Assembly (NCBI RefSeq): GCF_009617575.1
Contig: NZ_WIXJ01000003.1
Coordinates: forward strand, 186,001-250,000
Origin: Rhodocyclus gracilis
GTDB lineage: Bacteria; Pseudomonadota; Gammaproteobacteria; Burkholderiales; Rhodocyclaceae
Length of the DNA: 64,000 nucleotides
Direction: 5' to 3'
The notes under the pieces are model-generated. The model saw only the letters and a program-made list of their open reading frames with translations, made no database searches and was not told where the DNA came from. The position numbers were made by a program, and so were the translations under genes. Each line of letters starts with the position of its first letter. Within the stretch, counting starts at the first letter, position 1. Shown one piece after another: positions 30,387 through 38,724 of this stretch.

Positions 30387-33300
30387 ATGAGCATCCCTTT
30401 TCGAGCACGGCCCCTGGCGCTTTTCGTCTGCTACGGTTTATCTGCGGCGCTCGCTGGCGGGGTCGCGCTGCCGTCGTTTGCCGAAGGCCTGTCGCCGCTG
30501 CGCGTCGATCCGGTGCTGCTCGGCCTGCCACCTGCCGAGTTGCCACGGCCGGCGCCGGTACGCGCCGATGTGCCGGCGGTGCCCACAGGGGATGAGTCCG
30601 TATCCGCTGCTCCAGCTGCGTCTGCTGCGCGCGCGCCGGCGGCGCCCCGGACTCCGCCTGTCGCGCCGGCGGCGGTTTCACGACCCTCGCGCTCGTCGGC
30701 CAGTGCTGTGCGCGGATCGGACGAGGCGTCGGAAGTCGCGGTGCGACCGCCCCGTCCTGCGCCGGAGGCTGTTGCCCCGGTAGCCGCGCGGGCGGCGGAT
30801 TCGGCGAATACTGGCGCGTCTGTCGCTGCCTCATCGGCGTCGAGTGCCACTACGGCGCCTGCTGCGTCGGCTGTTGACGCGGACGGGGCCGCCACTGCCG
30901 CGACGACCTCCGTTGCGACGACTTCGTCGCCGGCCGCCACCGTAACCGATAGATCCGATACGTCACCTTCCCCTGCGCCTGCCGTGGCGCCGCCGGCGCG
31001 TACCGCTGACCCGGCTGGCAATGGGGGCGTTGCGGCAACGGTTGTGCCGCTCGTCGCTCCGGCGGCGGGCGATACGCCGCGCCGCGCGTCAGCGGGTTTG
31101 CCAACCTTGCGCGTTGATCCGGCCCTGCTCGGTAATGCGTCCGATGTGCTGCCGACGCCGGCAGTCGCCGCGGCGCCCCCGCGTCGTCCGCCGGTGAGTG
31201 GCGGCGATGCCTTGTCGTCGCGTTCGAGTGCCCCGGCGGCGGCCGGTGCGGTGGGGGCAGCGCGGCCGGTATCGGAACTGCCTGTCGCCAGATCAGCCTC
31301 GCCTGTGGCGGCGAATGCGCCCCTCGGTGCTGCGTCTGCCGTCACGCGCGGTACGGCGCCCGCCGCGAAACAGCCTTGGTACGAGCGCATCTGGTCGCCC
31401 GTGCAAAACATCTGGGAGGTCGGTTCGCCAGAAATATACCTGCCGTTCCACACCTACCATCTGCGCCAGTTCTACACCTCCGAGCAGATTGCGCGGTATC
31501 AGGAAAAGCCGTTCGGCCTCGGCGTCGGGCGCGGGCTGTATAACGAGAAGGGCGATTGGGAAGGCCTCTATACGATGGGCTTCCAGGATTCGCACTTTAT
31601 GCCGCAGTGGATGGCCGGCTATGCCTGGAAGACCTTCTGGCGGCCGACCGAGGACCTGCGCCTCGGGCTCGGCTACACCGCCTTCCTGATGATGCGGGCC
31701 GACGTCTTCCACTACATTCCCTTCCCGGGGATCCTGCCGCTGGCGTCGATCGGCTACAAGAATCTCAGCCTTGAGACGGCGTATGTCCCCGGAGGTAAGG
31801 GCAACGGCAATATTTTCTTCTTCTGGGCGAAGTGGGAGCTGGGCAAGGAGGGCGTGCCTATCGGCACGCCGACGCCGCAGTCCGTGCCGGCGCCGCAGGA
31901 GGTGTTGCGCCAGGAGCCAGTGACCGGTCCCTTCGTCAGCAACAATCGCGCGCCGTCGTCGATCCTCGACTCCGAGTATGCGTTCCTGTTGCCACGATCG
32001 GCGCCAGCGGCTGCTTCTGCTGCGGCTTCCTTGTCCTCCTCCTCCTCCGTGCCGGCCGCCACCTCGTCGCAGGTGCCGCGTGTCGCGTCGTCGTCGGGGG
32101 CGGTCGCCGGCGATCCGCGCGTCTCCGCCGTGGCGGGTAGCGGGGCTCCCGCCGGCGTCGTCGATGCGCTGGCGCCACTGGTAACGTCTGCGAACACCGA
32201 GCGCGAAGACGAAACGACGGTCGACGCGCTGCCACCGCTCGCCTTGCGCGCTTCGCGCCGCATGACGCCGCTTTCGGCCAACGACGATCCGCACCCGGTC
32301 TTCATCACGGGCGAGCGCCTGTACGGGCAGACCGACACGGAGGCGATTGCCGAAGGCGATGCGGAGCTGCGCAAGATCGGTACCGTCATCAACGCCGACA
32401 CGCTGACGTATTGGCCGGTCGAGGACGAACTCGACGCCGTCGGTTCCGTCCGTCTGGAGCAGGGTAGCGATGTCGTAACCGGGCCGCATCTGCGCTTGCG
32501 TCTGCAGGATCAGGTTGGCTATTTCGACAAGGCCGCGTACACGCTGAAGCGGCAGCCGCCGCCCGTGGCGATCCCCTTCGGGCAAGGCGCCTCGGCCTAC
32601 GCACCGTCCAATCCCGATGCGGATGCCGACGCGGAGTGGGAACAAACGGCGAGCAAGGCGTCGGGCGCGAATGCCTTCGGCGCGACCGGCAATAGTCCGC
32701 TCGTCGCCGGCGCTCTCTCGTTGCCCGGCGCGACGCTGACGACCAGCGCCGCGACGCGCACCGTGCCGCGCCTCGCCGTCGAAGGGCGAGGTGAGGCCAC
32801 GCGGATTGATTTCGAGGGCAAGAATCAGGTGCGCATCACCGATGGCACCTACACGACCTGCAAGCCCGGCAACAACGACTGGTTCGCCCGGGCCAGCGAC
32901 ATGAAGCTCGATTACGACCACAGTGAGGCGGAAGGTCACGATGGCGTTGTCTACTTCAAGGATGTGCCGATCCTCTACTCGCCCTGGCTGAGCTTCCCGC
33001 TCAACAATCAGCGCAAGTCGGGTTTCCTTGCGCCGACCTTCGGTTCGACCAGCCAGAGCGGCCTCGACTTTACCGTTCCTTATTACTGGAACATCGCGCC
33101 CAACTACGACGCGACGCTGTCGCCGCGCATCCTCAGCAAACGCGGGATGCAGCTCAATACCGAGGTGCGTTACCTCAACCCCGGCTACGTCGGTACGGTA
33201 CAGCTGGAAATGCTGCCCAACGACAAGGTCCGCAACGAAAACCGCTATGGCCTGACCTTGCAGCATACGCAGACGCTGGCGCCGGGACTGACGGGGGCGA

Positions 33301-34622
33301 TCAACTACAACCGCGTCTCCGACGACAACTACTACACTGACTTGTCGAGCCGCATCGCCAACACCTCGCAGACACAGTTGCTGCGGCAGGGGCAACTCTC
33401 GTGGGCGCCGAGCGGCTGGTGGAATACGACGTTCAACGTGCAGTCCTATCAGACCTTGCAGCCTGATCCGACGGTGGCGGTCGCCAGGCCATACAACCTG
33501 CTGCCGCAGATCACTTTCAATGCGCGCAAGCCCGACTGGTACAACACCGACAGTTCCCTTTTCGGTCAGGTGACGTCGTTTACGACGACGGATACGAGCA
33601 AGGCCGAGGGGCGGCGGGTCGTCGTCTATCCGCAAATGGCCTTGCCCATCGTCAACTCCGCCTGGTACGTGACGCCAAAGCTTGGCCTGCATGCGACGAA
33701 CTGGTCTTTGTCGCGTCAGGACGCGAGCGCCTTGCCGGGCGCTGCGAATTCTTACAGCCGCACGCTGCCGGTGTTCTCGGTAGACGCCGGCATGACTTTC
33801 GAGCGCCCGCTCGAACTCTTTGGCAAAGGCTTCACGCAGACGCTGGAACCGCGGCTCTACTACCTCAACGTGCCGTATCAGGATCAGAGCAAGATCCCGG
33901 TATTCGACAGCGGTCTGGCCGACTTCAACTTCGCGCAGATTTTTGCCGAGAACCAGTTCACCGGTCAGGATCGCTTCAACGATGCCAATCAGCTGACGGC
34001 CGCCGTCAGCTCGCGCCTGATCGCGCCGGAAAGCGGCCGCGAAATCATGCGGGCGATGGTCGGCCAGCGCTTCTATTTCCGCGATCAGCAGGTGGTTTTG
34101 CCGGATCAGACGCAGCGCGTCTGGAGCAAGTCCGATCTTTTGGCCGCCTTCTCCGGCGAAGTTGCGCCGAAGGTTTATGCCGATACGGCGCTGCAATACA
34201 ACGTCGATGCCGCACGCACCGAACGCCTGAATCTGGGCGCGCGCTATCTGCCGGAGCCGGGCAAGGTGTTCAACGCTACCTACCGCTTCAACCGGGATCA
34301 GGTGAAGCAGGTCGACTTCTCCGGGCAGTGGCCTTTGCATGGCGGCTGGTATGCCGTCGGTCGCGTCAACTACTCTTTGCAGGACAAGCAGCCGATCGAA
34401 AACATCGCCGGCTTTGAGTACAACGGCGGCTGCTGGGTGGTGCGTTTTGTCGGTCAGCGTCTGGCGACGACGTCCGGCACCTCTTCCACCGCGCTCTTTG
34501 TGCAACTGGAACTCAACGATTTCTCGAGCATCGGTTCCAATCCGCTCGATCTTCTCAAACGCAGCATCCAGGGTTACGGCATCATCAACCAGCCGACCGC
34601 CAACCCGGTTTTCGGTCAATGA
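30387..34622 (+). CDS. lptD: LptD with an N-terminal PagP domain (fusion protein)
   Basis: Outer-membrane LPS transport protein of 1411 residues; E. coli LptD has 784. A signal peptide (cleavage near A32) is followed by an Ala/Pro/Ser linker (about 47-330), then a complete PagP-like lipid A palmitoyltransferase (331-485). Its H358, D401 and S402 match E. coli His33, Asp76 and Ser77 with identical spacing, and the conserved prolines are kept. A second disordered linker (486-625) leads to the OstA/LptA-like periplasmic domain (about 636-720), which is interrupted by a low-complexity insertion (about 721-795). The LptD barrel runs from about 860 to the end. C825 and C1349 are the only mature cysteines and could form the domain-barrel disulfide. 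One frame has no internal stop. The gene is first of lptD-surA-pdxA-rsmA. Domain calls are firm; joint function is inferred. Confidence 0.93.
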   Translation: MSIPFRARPLALFVCYGLSAALAGGVALPSFAEGLSPLRVDPVLLGLPPAELPRPAPVRADVPAVPTGDESVSAAPAASAARAPAAPRTPPVAPAAVSRPSRSSASAVRGSDEASEVAVRPPRPAPEAVAPVAARAADSANTGASVAASSASSATTAPAASAVDADGAATAATTSVATTSSPAATVTDRSDTSPSPAPAVAPPARTADPAGNGGVAATVVPLVAPAAGDTPRRASAGLPTLRVDPALLGNASDVLPTPAVAAAPPRRPPVSGGDALSSRSSAPAAAGAVGAARPVSELPVARSASPVAANAPLGAASAVTRGTAPAAKQPWYERIWSPVQNIWEVGSPEIYLPFHTYHLRQFYTSEQIARYQEKPFGLGVGRGLYNEKGDWEGLYTMGFQDSHFMPQWMAGYAWKTFWRPTEDLRLGLGYTAFLMMRADVFHYIPFPGILPLASIGYKNLSLETAYVPGGKGNGNIFFFWAKWELGKEGVPIGTPTPQSVPAPQEVLRQEPVTGPFVSNNRAPSSILDSEYAFLLPRSAPAAASAAASLSSSSSVPAATSSQVPRVASSSGAVAGDPRVSAVAGSGAPAGVVDALAPLVTSANTEREDETTVDALPPLALRASRRMTPLSANDDPHPVFITGERLYGQTDTEAIAEGDAELRKIGTVINADTLTYWPVEDELDAVGSVRLEQGSDVVTGPHLRLRLQDQVGYFDKAAYTLKRQPPPVAIPFGQGASAYAPSNPDADADAEWEQTASKASGANAFGATGNSPLVAGALSLPGATLTTSAATRTVPRLAVEGRGEATRIDFEGKNQVRITDGTYTTCKPGNNDWFARASDMKLDYDHSEAEGHDGVVYFKDVPILYSPWLSFPLNNQRKSGFLAPTFGSTSQSGLDFTVPYYWNIAPNYDATLSPRILSKRGMQLNTEVRYLNPGYVGTVQLEMLPNDKVRNENRYGLTLQHTQTLAPGLTGAINYNRVSDDNYYTDLSSRIANTSQTQLLRQGQLSWAPSGWWNTTFNVQSYQTLQPDPTVAVARPYNLLPQITFNARKPDWYNTDSSLFGQVTSFTTTDTSKAEGRRVVVYPQMALPIVNSAWYVTPKLGLHATNWSLSRQDASALPGAANSYSRTLPVFSVDAGMTFERPLELFGKGFTQTLEPRLYYLNVPYQDQSKIPVFDSGLADFNFAQIFAENQFTGQDRFNDANQLTAAVSSRLIAPESGREIMRAMVGQRFYFRDQQVVLPDQTQRVWSKSDLLAAFSGEVAPKVYADTALQYNVDAARTERLNLGARYLPEPGKVFNATYRFNRDQVKQVDFSGQWPLHGGWYAVGRVNYSLQDKQPIENIAGFEYNGGCWVVRFVGQRLATTSGTSSTALFVQLELNDFSSIGSNPLDLLKRSIQGYGIINQPTANPVFGQ

Positions 34623-34632
34623 GGAAGATTGC

Positions 34633-36003
34633 ATGACATCTGCGCTTCGCTTTTCGTCCCGCCACGCCCCGGCGCGCGGCGGCTTCGCGGCCGTTTTCGC
34701 CATGGCGGCTTTCGGCGCGTTTTCGCTCTTTGCTGCCATCACGCCGTCGCCGGCGCAGGCAGCGCCTGCGCGCGCCGAACCGGCTCTCGCCGATCGCATC
34801 GTCGCCGTGGTGAACGACGAGGTCATCACCCAGAACGAATTGCGCGCCCGCCTCGATTCGGCGCTCGGACAACTGAAGCGGCAAGGCACGCCGCTGCCGC
34901 CGCTCGACGTGCTGCAACGGCAGATGCTCGATCGCATGGTGATGGACCGCATCCAGCTGCAATACGCCCGCGACACGGGGCTGCGTATCGACGACGGCCA
35001 GCTGGAGCAAGCCTTGCAGCGTATCGCGGCGAATAACCGCATGTCGCCGGCCCAGTTCCGCGAGGCGCTGGAAAAGGACGGCATTCCCTACGCCCGTTTC
35101 CGCGAGGAAATCCGCGAGGAAATGACGATTGCCCGCATCCGCGAACGCGAAGTGGAAAACAAGGTGACGGTGTCCGAAGGCGAGATCGACAACTACCTCG
35201 CCGGCGATAGCGCGCAAGGCGGGCGGAACGAGGAATACCGTTTGGCGCACATTCTCCTGCGGGCGCCCGAATCGGCGACGCCGGAACAGATTCAGAAGCT
35301 GAAGGCGCGCGCCGAGCAGATCGCCGAGCGCCTGAACAAGGGCGAAGACTTCGCGCAGCTCGCCGCCTCCTACTCCGACGCGCCCGATGGCCTGTCGGGT
35401 GGCGATCTCGGCTGGCGTTCGCCGGACCGCCTGCCGGCGGTCTTTGCTGACGCGCTGCCGCGTCTGAAGGTCGGCGAACTGTCGCCCGTCCTGCGCAGCG
35501 CCAACGGCTTCCACCTGCTCAAGCTCGTTGCCAAGCGCGGCGGCGCGGAAGTCCCCTCCGTGCAGCAGACGCACGCGCGGCACATCCTCATCAAGGTCAA
35601 CGAGGTGGTCTCCGAATCCGAGGCGCGGCACAAGCTGGAGGGGCTGCGCGACCGGCTGGTCAACGGCGGCAATTTCGCCGAACTGGCGCGCCTCTACTCG
35701 CAGGATGGCTCGGCGCCCAAGGGCGGCGATCTCGGCTGGATCTATCCGGGCGACACCGTTCCCGAATTCGAGCGGGCGATGGATGCGCTCAAGCCCGGCG
35801 AAGTCAGTCAGCCGGTGCAGTCGCCCTTCGGCTTCCACCTGATCGAAGTGCTGGAACGGCGCGTTCAGGACGTGTCGAGCGACCGCCAGCGCATGGCCGC
35901 GCGGCAGGCGCTGCGCGAGCGCAAATTCGACGACGCCTATCAGGACTGGCTGCGTCAGGCGCGTGATCGCGCCTACGTCGAGCTGCGTCTCGAAGATCGC
36001 TGA
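34633..36003 (+). CDS. surA: Periplasmic chaperone/peptidyl-prolyl isomerase SurA
   Basis: Escorts outer-membrane proteins such as LptD to the BAM complex. The product is 456 residues. The signal peptide (about 1-43) ends in AQA, and the chaperone domain begins ADRIVAVVNDEVITQNEL. Two parvulin domains lie at about 200-300 (RLAHILLRAPE, GGDLGWRSPDRLP) and 310-415 (HARHILIKVNE, GGDLGWIYPGDTVPEF). The ATG has GAGGAAG six bases upstream and starts ten bases after lptD. Here its clients would include a two-barrel LptD. Confidence 0.95.
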   Translation: MTSALRFSSRHAPARGGFAAVFAMAAFGAFSLFAAITPSPAQAAPARAEPALADRIVAVVNDEVITQNELRARLDSALGQLKRQGTPLPPLDVLQRQMLDRMVMDRIQLQYARDTGLRIDDGQLEQALQRIAANNRMSPAQFREALEKDGIPYARFREEIREEMTIARIREREVENKVTVSEGEIDNYLAGDSAQGGRNEEYRLAHILLRAPESATPEQIQKLKARAEQIAERLNKGEDFAQLAASYSDAPDGLSGGDLGWRSPDRLPAVFADALPRLKVGELSPVLRSANGFHLLKLVAKRGGAEVPSVQQTHARHILIKVNEVVSESEARHKLEGLRDRLVNGGNFAELARLYSQDGSAPKGGDLGWIYPGDTVPEFERAMDALKPGEVSQPVQSPFGFHLIEVLERRVQDVSSDRQRMAARQALRERKFDDAYQDWLRQARDRAYVELRLEDR

Positions 36004-36006
36004 ACG

Positions 36007-37149
36007 ATGAGCGAATCGTCTGTACCGCGGGCTTCCACCTCCACATCCTCCGTCATCACCGAAGCGAGCGGAGCATCGGTCCGCACGACCGGACAACTGC
36101 CGCTGATCGCCGTCACCTCCGGCGAGCCGGCGGGGGTCGGTCCGGAATTGTGTCTGCGCCTCGCCGAACGCGATTGGGCGGGCGACTATGGCGTGCGTCT
36201 GGTAGTGCTCGCCGACCGCGACCTGCTGGCCGAACGTGCCGCGTCCACCGGTTTTGCCGGTGTGTTGCGTGATGCGGCGGTGGCCAGCGGTCTGCCGCCC
36301 CTGCCGGGCGTTCTCGACGTGTTGCATGTGCCTTTGGCGGTGCCGGCGCGGGCGGGGCAGCTCGATCCGGCCAATGCCCGCTACGTGCTGGCGTTGCTCG
36401 ATCACGCGCTGGCAGGGTGTCGCGCGCAATCGCGGGCGCCGGGTGCACCGCCGGAATTCACGGCGATGGTGACGGCGCCGGTGCATAAGGCGGTCATCAA
36501 CGCGGCCGGCATCCCCTTCACCGGCCACACGGAATATCTTGCTGCGGCCTGCGGCGTGCCGCGCGTCGTGATGATGCTTGCCGGTGGCGGCTTGCGCGTC
36601 GCGCTGGCGACGACGCACCTGCCGCTGAAAGACGTGCCGGCGGCGATTACCGCCGCTTCATTGCGCGAGACGTTGCACATCCTTCACGCTGACATGCGCC
36701 GAAAATTTGGCATCGCGCAGCCGCGCATCCTTGTCGCCGGCCTCAACCCGCATGCGGGCGAGGACGGCTGTCTGGGGCGCGAGGAGATCGAGGTCATCAC
36801 GCCGACGCTCGACGCCCTGCGCGCCGAGGGCATGACGCTGATCGGCCCCTTGCCCGCCGACACGCTCTTCACGCCGCCGCAACTCGCGCGCGGCGACTGC
36901 GTTCTTGCCATGTACCACGATCAGGGGTTGACGGCGCTCAAGTACGCGAGCTTTGGCGCCGGCATCAACGTCACTCTGGGCTTGCCCGTCATTCGCACCT
37001 CGGTCGATCACGGTACGGCGCTCGATCTCGCCGGGCGCGGCACGGCCGATCCTGGCAGCCTCTTCGTTGCCGTCGAGCAGGCCATCGAGATGAGCCGGCG
37101 CGCTGCCGCTTTGTCTCCTGCGGTGGCCAATGTCGGGGAATCCGCATGA
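36007..37149 (+). CDS. pdxA: 4-hydroxythreonine-4-phosphate dehydrogenase
   Basis: NAD-dependent oxidation in pyridoxal phosphate synthesis. The product is 380 residues. About 30 Ser/Thr-rich N-terminal residues precede the conserved [15 protein letters not shown]. Metal-ligand histidines lie in [10 protein letters not shown] and [13 protein letters not shown], and the C-terminus has [16 protein letters not shown]. It begins three bases after surA and overlaps rsmA (ATGA). Confidence 0.94.
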   Translation: MSESSVPRASTSTSSVITEASGASVRTTGQLPLIAVTSGEPAGVGPELCLRLAERDWAGDYGVRLVVLADRDLLAERAASTGFAGVLRDAAVASGLPPLPGVLDVLHVPLAVPARAGQLDPANARYVLALLDHALAGCRAQSRAPGAPPEFTAMVTAPVHKAVINAAGIPFTGHTEYLAAACGVPRVVMMLAGGGLRVALATTHLPLKDVPAAITAASLRETLHILHADMRRKFGIAQPRILVAGLNPHAGEDGCLGREEIEVITPTLDALRAEGMTLIGPLPADTLFTPPQLARGDCVLAMYHDQGLTALKYASFGAGINVTLGLPVIRTSVDHGTALDLAGRGTADPGSLFVAVEQAIEMSRRAAALSPAVANVGESA

Positions 37150-37964
37150 ACGGCCACCGCGCCCGCAAGCGTTTCGGGCAGAACTTCCTCGTCGACCGCG
37201 GCCTGATTGGCGACATCATCAACGCCGTCGCGCCGCAGGCGGGCGACTGCGTCGTCGAAATCGGCCCCGGCCTCGGCGCCCTGACCGCACCCCTGCTCGA
37301 CCGCCTCGATCATCTGCACGTCGTCGAAATCGACCGCGATCTCGTCGCGCGCATGCGCCGGCGTTTCCCGGCGGAGCGTCTCAGTGTGCACGAGGGCGAT
37401 GCGCTCGCCTTTGATTTTGCCTCCCTGCCACGCCCGACCGGCGTGCGGCTGAAGGTTGTCGGCAATCTGCCTTACAACATCTCGACGCCTCTGCTCTTTC
37501 ATCTGGCCGACGCCGCCGAGAGCGTGCGCGACATGCATTTCATGCTGCAGCGCGAAGTCGTCGAGCGCATGGTAGCGGAACCCGGTAGCAGCGATTACGG
37601 GCGTTTGTCGGTGATGCTCGGTTATCGCTTTGTCATCGACTGGTTGCTCGACGCGCCGCCGGAAGCCTTCGACCCGCCGCCGAAGGTGCACTCGGCGGTG
37701 GTGCGCCTGATCCCCCGCCCGGCGAGCGAACGGCAGGCCGTCGACGAAGCGGTCTTTGCCCGCGTTGTCGCGGCCGCCTTTGCACAGCGCCGCAAGATGC
37801 TGCGCAACACCTTGAAAGCGGTTATCCCCGACGCCGCTTTCGCCGCGCTGGGCATCGATCCGACTCGGCGCGCCGAAGAACTGCCGATCAGCGACTATGC
37901 GCGACTGGCCAACTGGCTCGTCGCCGCAGGCGCCGAGGCGAGCGCCGTCGCCCGCGGTGACTGA
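37146..37964 (+). CDS. rsmA: 16S rRNA dimethyladenosine transferase (KsgA)
   Basis: Dimethylates two adjacent adenines near the 3' end of 16S rRNA during small-subunit assembly. The product is 272 residues. [11 protein letters not shown], the SAM-binding [12 protein letters not shown] and the catalytic NLPYNIS are all present. It overlaps pdxA at its start. Its last eight bases overlap the next gene if that gene starts at GTG. Confidence 0.95.
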   Translation: MNGHRARKRFGQNFLVDRGLIGDIINAVAPQAGDCVVEIGPGLGALTAPLLDRLDHLHVVEIDRDLVARMRRRFPAERLSVHEGDALAFDFASLPRPTGVRLKVVGNLPYNISTPLLFHLADAAESVRDMHFMLQREVVERMVAEPGSSDYGRLSVMLGYRFVIDWLLDAPPEAFDPPPKVHSAVVRLIPRPASERQAVDEAVFARVVAAAFAQRRKMLRNTLKAVIPDAAFAALGIDPTRRAEELPISDYARLANWLVAAGAEASAVARGD

Positions 37965-38700
37965 GACGCCGTCGCCGGGCGTACAGCGCCACGTGCTTTC
38001 GCCGCATCCGACCAGCGTGCTGTTTGGCGCACGGGTGTCGGCCTCTGCGTGCCGCAGCGACGACGGCGGACTTCAGGCCGAGTTTCGCCTTGGCGCCACG
38101 CGCGCTGCCGCCTGCGGCCTGGCGATTCCGGCGCCGGGCGAGCGCCTGCCCGCTGACAGGCTCTGGGCCTTCACCTGCTTTGAGCTTTTCGTCGCGCGTG
38201 CCGGGGCGGACGCTTACCACGAATACAACTTTTCCCCGAGCGGCCAATGGGCGGCCTGGCGCTTCTTTCGTTACCGGCAGCGCGACGCTGCAGCAGCGCC
38301 TTTGCCTGCACCGACATGCGACTGGTGGCGCTGGGCGGAGACTGTTGCCGGCCCGGCCCATACTATTGCCGCAACCGCAACCGCAACCGCAACCGCAACC
38401 GCAACCGCAACCGCAACCGCAACCGCAACCGCAACCGATGCCGATGCCGATGCCGATGCCGATGCCGATGCCGATGCCGATGCCGATGCCGATGCCGATG
38501 CCGATGCCGATGCGCGGCTGGTGCTGCGTGTCACTCTGCCGGCGGCCGCCGTGCCGGTCGGTGAGGGCGCGCTGCATCTGGGCTTGACGGCCGTCGTGCT
38601 CGGTCGGGGCGGTGAGGTGGCGTGGTTGGCGCTCGCGCAAGCCGGCGCGCAGGCCGACTTTCACGACCGCCGCGGTTTCGCCCTTGTTCTGGCGCCCTGA
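37957..38700 (+). CDS. DOMON-like domain protein with an internal dipeptide-repeat tract
   Basis: The product is about 247 residues with a GTG start overlapping rsmA. The conserved part resembles DOMON-like beta-sandwich proteins of betaproteobacteria: [33 protein letters not shown], and a C-terminal strand set ending RGFALVL. Between the halves, residues 139-186 are eleven Ala-Thr pairs followed by thirteen Asp-Ala pairs, encoded by hexanucleotide repeats. DOMON-like domains often bind sugars or haem, but no ligand is known here. The neighbour downstream is the NamZ-like gene, which suggests a cell-wall sugar context. There is no clear signal peptide. Confidence 0.72.
   Translation: MTETPSPGVQRHVLSPHPTSVLFGARVSASACRSDDGGLQAEFRLGATRAAACGLAIPAPGERLPADRLWAFTCFELFVARAGADAYHEYNFSPSGQWAAWRFFRYRQRDAAAAPLPAPTCDWWRWAETVAGPAHTIAATATATATATATATATATATATDADADADADADADADADADADADADARLVLRVTLPAAAVPVGEGALHLGLTAVVLGRGGEVAWLALAQAGAQADFHDRRGFALVLAP
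38371..38514 (+). repeat. Compound hexanucleotide tandem repeat
   Basis: Eleven perfect copies of GCAACC pass without a break into twelve perfect copies of GATGCC and one variant GATGCG. The tract is in frame and codes for (Ala-Thr)11(Asp-Ala)13. Loss or gain of a unit changes length by two residues and cannot shift the frame. Confidence 0.97.
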
Positions 38701-38724
38701 GCGCCGATTGCCGAAGAGTGCCTC

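Noticed and set aside
32262-34622. LptD as a separate gene starting at an internal ATG after the PagP part.
   Set aside because: That start would lack a signal peptide, which LptD needs, and there is no stop or ribosome site before it.
31293-35084. Open frame of 1263 codons antisense to lptD and surA.
   Set aside because: It has no recognisable domain, is Arg/His/Gln-rich as expected for the complement of GC-rich coding DNA, and overlaps two certain genes.
38371-38514. The hexanucleotide tract as a CRISPR array or an on/off phase-variation switch.
   Set aside because: There are no spacers, and six-base units cannot shift the reading frame.
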